Shown here piece after piece: positions 5,793-10,310 of a DNA stretch of 10,310 nt (positions are counted from its first letter, which is position 1; every line of letters starts with the position of its first letter). The position numbers were made by a program, and so were the translations under genes. The notes beneath the pieces are model-generated. The model saw only the letters and a program-made list of their open reading frames with translations. It had not been told where the DNA came from and did no database searches. The stretch is from Planctomycetota bacterium (GTDB lineage: Bacteria; Planctomycetota; UBA1135), in assembly GCA_027623585.1 (NCBI GenBank), contig JAQBVK010000066.1:1-10310 (forward strand), in the 5' to 3' direction.

Positions 5793-6775
5793 GTCTTCCC
5801 GCCGGCCTCGCCGAGGGCGTCCGCGTCGGAGACCGCGTTGCGCTCGCGCGGGCCATCACCTTGGTTGAGAGTTTGCGCCCTGAGCACCGCGTGCAGGCGC
5901 AAGAGCTGCTTGCTGCGCTTTCGACCACTGCGGGAGCGGCGCGCCGGATCGGAGTGAGCGGGCCGCCGGGCGTGGGCAAGTCGACCTTTCTGGACGGCTT
6001 CGGCAGCTTCCTCACTGCGCGCGGCCGCCGCGTCGCGGTGTTGGCGGTGGATCCCTCGAGCGCGCTCACCGGTGGCAGCATTCTGGGGGACAAGGCGCGC
6101 ATGCACCGGCTCGCGCAAGATCCGCAGGCCTTCGTTCGGCCGAGTCCAAGCGGCGCGACCCTCGGCGGCGTCGCGCGCCGGACGCGTGAGTCCTTGCTGC
6201 TGTGCGAAGCCGCCGGCTATGACGTGGTGTTCGTCGAAACCGTGGGCGTGGGTCAATCGGAAACCATGGTCTCGGAAATGACCGACACCTTCTTGGTGTT
6301 GTTCCAGCCCGGGAGCGGCGACGAACTGCAGGGCATCAAGAAGGGGATCTTGGAAGTGGCGGACGTCGTGGCGGTGTCGAAGGCGGACGGCGAGCAGCTT
6401 CCGCGCGCGCGCGAGGCGGTGCGGGACCTGTCTGCGGCCTTGCGCCTGCTCGGACCGCGCGATGGCGGTTGGCAACCCCAAGCCTTGCTCGTCAGCGGCT
6501 TGGAGGGCGCCGGTTTCGAAGAGCTCTGGTCCGCTCTGGAAGCGCATCGCTCAACGCTTGAGTCCGGCGATGGCTTGAGTAAGCGGCGCGGCGCGCAGCG
6601 CCTTCGTTGGATGAGCGCACGCATTGAGGAAGCATTGCTGGAAGCCTTTCACGCGCATCCGCGCGTCGCGATGCGGCTCACCCAATTGGAAGAGGAGGTG
6701 CGCGACGGACGGATGCCGCCCACCGCAGCCGCGGAAGAGCTCCTGCGATTGTTCCGCAGCGCAGAGCCACGATGA
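5789..6775 (+). CDS. meaB: MeaB/ArgK-type GTPase, methylmalonyl-CoA mutase chaperone
   Basis: A 328-residue G3E-family P-loop GTPase that guards and reloads the B12 cofactor of methylmalonyl-CoA mutase. Motifs are Walker A GPPGVGKST (58-66), VLAVDPSSALTGGSILGDKARM (84-105, switch I side), DVVFVETVGVGQSE (145-158, Walker B and switch II/III region) and SKAD (197-200), the base-recognition motif that is normally NKAD/NKxD. The Asn-to-Ser change is unusual but the Asp is kept. The C-terminal helical part (about 285-328) resembles the family's dimerisation arm. The start is GTG at 5789, forming a GTGA overlap with the mutB stop; the same frame is open further upstream, but only antiparallel to known mutB coding. 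The ending (SAEPR) overlaps the symporter start as ATGA. Placement directly after mutB is the classic arrangement. Confidence 0.95.
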   Translation: MSLPAGLAEGVRVGDRVALARAITLVESLRPEHRVQAQELLAALSTTAGAARRIGVSGPPGVGKSTFLDGFGSFLTARGRRVAVLAVDPSSALTGGSILGDKARMHRLAQDPQAFVRPSPSGATLGGVARRTRESLLLCEAAGYDVVFVETVGVGQSETMVSEMTDTFLVLFQPGSGDELQGIKKGILEVADVVAVSKADGEQLPRAREAVRDLSAALRLLGPRDGGWQPQALLVSGLEGAGFEELWSALEAHRSTLESGDGLSKRRGAQRLRWMSARIEEALLEAFHAHPRVAMRLTQLEEEVRDGRMPPTAAAEELLRLFRSAEPR

Positions 6776-8196
6776 GCGGCACCACGGCGCTGCTCGTCAC
6801 GCTGGTCGTCTACAAGGTGCTCCTGCTCGGCATCGGCGCTTGGGCGTCGCGCCGCAATCGCGATGACACCGACTACTACCTCGGCGGACGCCGGCTCGGA
6901 CCCTGGGTCGCTTCGATCAGCGCGGCGGCCTCGTCTTCGAGTGCGTGGACCTTGCTGGGCGTCAGCGGTAAAGCCTACGCCGACGGGATGGCGGCCATTT
7001 GGCTGCTGCCGGCCTGTTGGTGCGGTTTCGCGATCAATTGGTTCCTCGTCGCTCCGCGGCTAAGGCGCGAGGGCCTGCGTACGGGCGCCGTCACGCTCAC
7101 CGAATACCTCGCGCACGATGCGCCGCCTCGTTGGCGTCGCGCCTTGGTGACGCTGGCTTCCTTGGTGATCCTCGGCTCCTTGATGGTCTACGTGGCTTCG
7201 CAATTTCAAGCGGCCGGAAAGACCTTCGCGGAAATCGCCGGCTTCGATTTCCGCTCAGCCGTGCTGATCGGCGGCGGCGTGGTGCTGCTCTACACCTTGG
7301 CGGGAGGCTTCTGGGCGGTCGCCATCACGGATCTGATCCAAGGCTTGGTGATGGCGTTCACCTGCTTGATGCTTCCGGTCGCCGGACTCATCGCGCTGGG
7401 TGGCCCGGCGGATCTGATTGCCGGTTTGCATGCCGCCGGAGACGCTGCTGGGCGCGATCTCTTCGATCCTTGGGGCGGCGCGACCGGAGCCGCGGTGCTC
7501 GGCCTGCTCGCCGGCACCTTCGGCATCGGCCTTGGCTATCCGGGCCAACCGCACGTGGTGAATCGTTTTCTCGCCGTGCGTTCGGAGGAAGACGTGCGAC
7601 GCGCGCGCACGATCTCGCTGGTCTGGGCGGCGCTGGTCTACTCCGGCATGATCCTCGCGGGATGGTGCGCACGCGCCCTGCTCGCGCCGCTCGACGATCC
7701 GGAACGTGCGCTGCTCGGCCTCGCGGGGGAAGCGCTGCCGGCGGTCGCCGCTGGCGTGGTCGTGGCGGCGATCCTCTCCGCGATCATGTCGACCGCGGAC
7801 TCTCAGTTGCTGGTCTGCGGCTCCACGGTTTCTTACGACCTGCCCGGCCGCACCGGCAAACCGAGACTGATGCTCAACCGCGTCGCGGTGCTTGCCGTGG
7901 GGGTCGGCGCGCTCGTTGCCGCGATGCTGATTCCCGCCACGATCTTCAGCACCGTCCTGTTCGCTTGGAGCGCGCTGGGGGCCGCCTTCGGACCCCTGCT
8001 GTTGGTGCGCCTGCTGCGCGGACCGGTCAGGCCGGGACATGCCTTCGCCTCCATGCTCACGGGCGCCGCGGTTTCGGTGATCTGGTACTCGGTTCCCGCC
8101 CTCAAGTCCGCGGTCTACGAAATCATTCCGGCTTTCGCCCTGGCGCTGATCTTCGCCCTGGCTGGATCCCGGCCGAAGGCTGCGCGGACGGTTTAG
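6772..8196 (+). CDS. solute:sodium symporter family transporter (PutP-like)
   Basis: A 474-residue inner-membrane transporter with about 12-13 hydrophobic segments, of the SSS family. The early signature DYYLGGRRLGPWVASIS (34-50), YVASQFQAAGKTFAEIAGF (140-158), LYTLAGGFWAVAITDLIQG (173-191) and IMSTADSQLLV (338-348) are PutP-like. It aligns with E. coli PutP almost without numbering offset. The Na2 sodium-site residues Ala53, Ala337, Ser340 and Thr341 are present, while the position of PutP Asp55, essential for Na+ coupling there, is Ser55, and Met56 is also Ser. The substrate is unknown: proline, another amino acid or a carboxylate are all possible. The ATG overlaps the meaB stop as ATGA, so translation is probably coupled to the mutase operon, and uptake of a propionyl-CoA precursor is a reasonable guess. 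Ends at TAG 8194-8196. Confidence 0.9.
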   Translation: MSGTTALLVTLVVYKVLLLGIGAWASRRNRDDTDYYLGGRRLGPWVASISAAASSSSAWTLLGVSGKAYADGMAAIWLLPACWCGFAINWFLVAPRLRREGLRTGAVTLTEYLAHDAPPRWRRALVTLASLVILGSLMVYVASQFQAAGKTFAEIAGFDFRSAVLIGGGVVLLYTLAGGFWAVAITDLIQGLVMAFTCLMLPVAGLIALGGPADLIAGLHAAGDAAGRDLFDPWGGATGAAVLGLLAGTFGIGLGYPGQPHVVNRFLAVRSEEDVRRARTISLVWAALVYSGMILAGWCARALLAPLDDPERALLGLAGEALPAVAAGVVVAAILSAIMSTADSQLLVCGSTVSYDLPGRTGKPRLMLNRVAVLAVGVGALVAAMLIPATIFSTVLFAWSALGAAFGPLLLVRLLRGPVRPGHAFASMLTGAAVSVIWYSVPALKSAVYEIIPAFALALIFALAGSRPKAARTV

Positions 8197-8229
8197 GCTG
8201 GTTCCCGCTCCAGGCCGGCGTTGTGTTCC

Positions 8230-8235
8230 TATGAT
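8230..8235 (+). promoter_or_regulatory. possible sigma70 -10 box upstream of the kinase gene
   Basis: TATGAT (8230-8235) matches five of six bases of TATAAT, in the 57-bp gap between the symporter stop and the ATG at 8254. No convincing -35 is found 17 bp upstream (8207-8212 reads GCTCCA). The gap shows no terminator with a T-run. The assignment is weak. Confidence 0.25.
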
Positions 8236-8253
8236 GAGGGTCGCGCTCTCCTG

Positions 8254-8343
8254 ATGTCCATCGACGACTCTGAAACCTGAGCACTTCCGCGAGAACTTGC
8301 GGACCTGTGCGACAGTCCTGCCTTCCGCGAGGCCACCGTCGGC
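8254..8343 (+). other. possible N-terminal extension of the kinase, interrupted by in-frame TGA
   Basis: From the ATG at 8254, in the same frame as the kinase, the reading is MSIDDSET, then TGA (8278-8280), then ALPRELADLCDSPAFREATVG running straight into the kinase ATG at 8344. The part FREATVGMAALAPDFTILRVN looks like the usual beginning of a PAS domain, so coding probably starts upstream of 8344. Between the TGA and 8344 there is no ATG, GTG or TTG in frame, only a CTG at 8305. A short overlapping reading frame MMRVALS (8231-8254) ends in TGATG over this ATG. Explanations include a nonsense mutation, a base error, a CTG start, or simply a shorter protein from 8344. Confidence 0.4.
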
Positions 8344-10310
8344 ATGGCGGCCTTGGCGCCGGACTTCACGATCCTGCGCGTGAATGCAACCCTTGCGCAG
8401 AGTCTCGAATACCGAGCCGAGGAGATGCAGGACATGGCGCCGGAGCGGTTCACGCATCCGGACGACATGGAGCGTCTGAAAGAGCATCTTGCGGAGGCGT
8501 TGGCATCAGGAAGGGATCCGGCTCCGATCCGGAAGCGCTGTCTCCAACGCGGAGGCGGTAGCCGGCTCTGCGACGTGCACCTGGTGCGAGTGGGCGCTTC
8601 AGGATGGTTGAGCCAGCTTGAGGACGTCACCGATCGAGAGCGCGCCATCGACCTCCTCGAGCGCGAACGACGGCTCTTCATCGGCGGCCCGGTGGTGGTC
8701 TTCCGCTGGGTCAACGCGCCGGGCTGGCCGGTGGAGTACGTCTCTCCCAACGTGAAGGAGGAGTTTGGCTGGGACGCTGCCGATCTCATGAGTGGCGCGC
8801 TGAACTACGCCGAGCTGGTGCATCCGGATGATCTCGCCAGCGTGGCTGCGGACGTCGCCGCGCACGCCAATGCCGGACACGGCACCTTCGAGCAGACCTA
8901 CCGCATGAAGGGACGCGACGGCGCATGGTGCTGGATTCGCGACTTCACGGTGATCCACAAGGACTCGAACCAGGTCGCGACCCATTTCGAGGGCTACATT
9001 TTCAACGACACGGCTCGCATCGTCGCCGAGCGCGAACGCGAGGTGCGCGAGTCTGATCTGTTGCGCCTGCTGTATTTCTCGCGCCGCACGCTGACGGCGC
9101 AGTCCTACGAGGAGCTGGCGCGAGTCGTCCAGAGTGATCTGCAAGAACGGCTCGGATTGAGCCACGCGCTGATTTATCTCTGTCATGCGGAGGAGCCGCG
9201 CTTCGCTCGGCTGCTCACCGGCGCAGGGCCGGCTCTGGACATGGTGCAACGTGACGCCGCAGAGCTTCCACTCGACGAAATTCCACTCCTGCGCGCGGTC
9301 TCGAATTCGAACGAACCGAAGTACTGCCGCGACGCTCGGCTCGATCCGAACGCGACGACTGCCTCCTTCCGCTCCTTCGACCCGCGCAGCTTGCTCGTCG
9401 CCCCTCTCCACCATGCGGATCGGGCGCTCAGCCACTTGTGGACCGGGACTCGTGGGGATGAAGGAGTGCTCGATCTCGGCGCGGCAGATCTCGAATATTT
9501 CCGAAATCTCTCAGGCATCGTCGCTCTCGCTTACGGACGGATCCGATCCGAGGAGGAAGGGCGAAGCACGCAGGCGCGGCTGCGCCAGGTGGAAAAACTC
9601 GAAGCGGTCGGCCAGCTCGCGGGAGGCGTCGCGCACAACTTCAACAATTCGCTGACGGTGATTCTTGGGCACGCCTCTTTGCTGCTCGATCACGCGCCGA
9701 TGGGAAGCTCGCTCCGTGCCGGACTGGAAGCCATCCTGAGGTCGGGTGAAGGGAGTGCGAAGGCGGTCAGCCAGTTGTTGCAGTTCGCCCGGCCGCACGC
9801 GGCCAGCGGCTTCGAGCACATCGATCCAGGGGCGAGTCTGACCGAACTCGCGAAGATGCTACGCGCGGTGCTCGATGAGCCGATCCGCTTGGTGGTGCGC
9901 ATCGATGATGACCTTCCGGCGGTTTCGGTCGAAGGCGGTGCCTTCACGATGATCTTGATGAACCTCGTGCTGAACGCTCGAGATGCGATGAGCGGAGGCG
10001 GACGGCTCGCGATCCGCGCGATCGCGGAGCGGCTCCAGAGCGCACGGTGGCTGCGGATCGAGGTCGAAGACGATGGATGCGGCATGAGCGAAGCCGTAAA
10101 GGCGAACATTTTCGAACCGTTCTTCACCACCAAGGGCGAACGCGGCACCGGCTTGGGCCTCGCCGCCGTTTATGGCGCAGTGACGCGCGCCGGCGGCACG
10201 ATCGAGCTGCGCTCTGAAGTGGGGCGCGGCAGCTGCTTCACAATCCGGTTGCCGGAGACTTCGGATCAAGCGGCGGGGCTGGTCCCCAGTTTCGAGCCTC
10301 GCCCCGGGGG
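8344..10310 (+). CDS. PAS-PAS-GAF-like sensor histidine kinase, 3' end beyond window
   Basis: 655 codons are visible, with no stop before the window end. Domain order from the ATG at 8344: PAS 1 (about 1-97, ends SQLEDVTDRER); PAS 2 of the PAS_3 type (about 109-222: GPVVVFRW, WPVEYVSPNV, HPDDL at 160, YRMKGRDGAWCWIRDF, GYIFNDTAR); a GAF-like sensor region (about 239-404); a HisKA dimerisation helix with the H-box GGVAHNFNNSLTVILGH (phospho-acceptor His431); and a HATPase domain with N-box NLVLNARDAM (Asn544), DDGCGM (Asp577) and FEPFFTTKGERGTGLGLA (G2 near 601). Most relatives have HDFNN; here the acidic residue after His is Asn. No membrane segment is seen, so it is probably a cytoplasmic sensor. 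The tail after RLPETS may lead to a receiver domain outside the window, as in many hybrid kinases. The signal and partner regulator are unknown. The start is uncertain because PAS 1 homology begins slightly upstream. Confidence 0.85.
   Translation, partial: MAALAPDFTILRVNATLAQSLEYRAEEMQDMAPERFTHPDDMERLKEHLAEALASGRDPAPIRKRCLQRGGGSRLCDVHLVRVGASGWLSQLEDVTDRERAIDLLERERRLFIGGPVVVFRWVNAPGWPVEYVSPNVKEEFGWDAADLMSGALNYAELVHPDDLASVAADVAAHANAGHGTFEQTYRMKGRDGAWCWIRDFTVIHKDSNQVATHFEGYIFNDTARIVAEREREVRESDLLRLLYFSRRTLTAQSYEELARVVQSDLQERLGLSHALIYLCHAEEPRFARLLTGAGPALDMVQRDAAELPLDEIPLLRAVSNSNEPKYCRDARLDPNATTASFRSFDPRSLLVAPLHHADRALSHLWTGTRGDEGVLDLGAADLEYFRNLSGIVALAYGRIRSEEEGRSTQARLRQVEKLEAVGQLAGGVAHNFNNSLTVILGHASLLLDHAPMGSSLRAGLEAILRSGEGSAKAVSQLLQFARPHAASGFEHIDPGASLTELAKMLRAVLDEPIRLVVRIDDDLPAVSVEGGAFTMILMNLVLNARDAMSGGGRLAIRAIAERLQSARWLRIEVEDDGCGMSEAVKANIFEPFFTTKGERGTGLGLAAVYGAVTRAGGTIELRSEVGRGSCFTIRLPETSDQAAGLVPSFEPRPG

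Noticed and set aside
8197..8220. Possible terminator after the symporter (CTGG at 8198-8201 with CCAG at 8210-8213)
   Set aside because: The stem is only 4 bp with an 8-nt loop and no following T-run.
1983..8280. Reassigned genetic code in which UGA encodes an amino acid
   Set aside because: TGA clearly serves as the stop for the hydrolase, deaminase, mutA, mutB and meaB, three of them in start/stop overlaps. The very GC-rich composition also argues against known UGA-reassigned lineages.
7255..8487. Long minus-strand open frame of 410 codons
   Set aside because: It is antisense to the symporter and the kinase start. Its composition is Arg/Gly/His/Gln-rich and of shadow type, it has no domain, and such frames are expected in high-GC DNA.
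8599..9435. Minus-strand open frame of 278 codons opposite the kinase
   Set aside because: The plus-strand frame shows clear PAS and GAF-like sequence; the antisense frame shows no family features.

Overview
The window is very GC-rich by eye and densely coded, with strong G/C preference at third codon positions. It looks like chromosomal DNA of a Gram-negative bacterium: there is a lipoprotein-like signal peptide, a B12-dependent methylmalonyl-CoA mutase, a PutP-like sodium/solute symporter and a PAS histidine kinase. Myxococcota/Deltaproteobacteria-like or Planctomycetota-like lineages would fit, but nothing seen here fixes the phylum. No rRNA, tRNA, CRISPR or mobile element was found.

Layout. 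Positions 1-90 (minus) hold the first 30 codons of an exported, possibly lipid-anchored protein. Positions 235-1128 (plus) encode an alpha/beta hydrolase whose 3' end overlaps the 3' end of a convergent nucleoside deaminase (1107-1694, minus). Only 33 bp beyond the deaminase start, a divergent gene (1728-2288, plus) encodes an AhpD/carboxymuconolactone-decarboxylase-type peroxidase-related protein. This gene carries an in-frame TGA exactly where the second cysteine of the CxxC redox motif belongs. The reading frame and the family signature continue intact for 100 more codons, and a 7-bp hairpin with a 6-nt loop lies 24 nt after the TGA. The best reading is a selenoprotein (CxxU) with a bacterial SECIS element.

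A compact palindrome/tandem repeat (2284-2320) separates it from a tightly coupled operon. That operon is mutA (2332-3651, small non-catalytic mutase subunit without a B12 domain), mutB (3648-5792, catalytic subunit with B12 domain), meaB (5789-6775, G-protein chaperone of the mutase) and a solute:sodium symporter (6772-8196). Every junction in it is a 4-nt start/stop overlap. The first three genes make and maintain the enzyme that isomerises methylmalonyl-CoA to succinyl-CoA. The symporter is fused into the same translational chain and may bring in a substrate feeding that route; this last point is inference.

The window ends in a soluble-looking PAS-PAS-GAF-like-HisKA-HATPase sensor kinase (from about 8254 or 8344 to beyond 10310). 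Its PAS homology begins upstream of the first usable ATG. A better-looking start at 8254 is separated from it by a second in-frame TGA (8278), so its start is unresolved.
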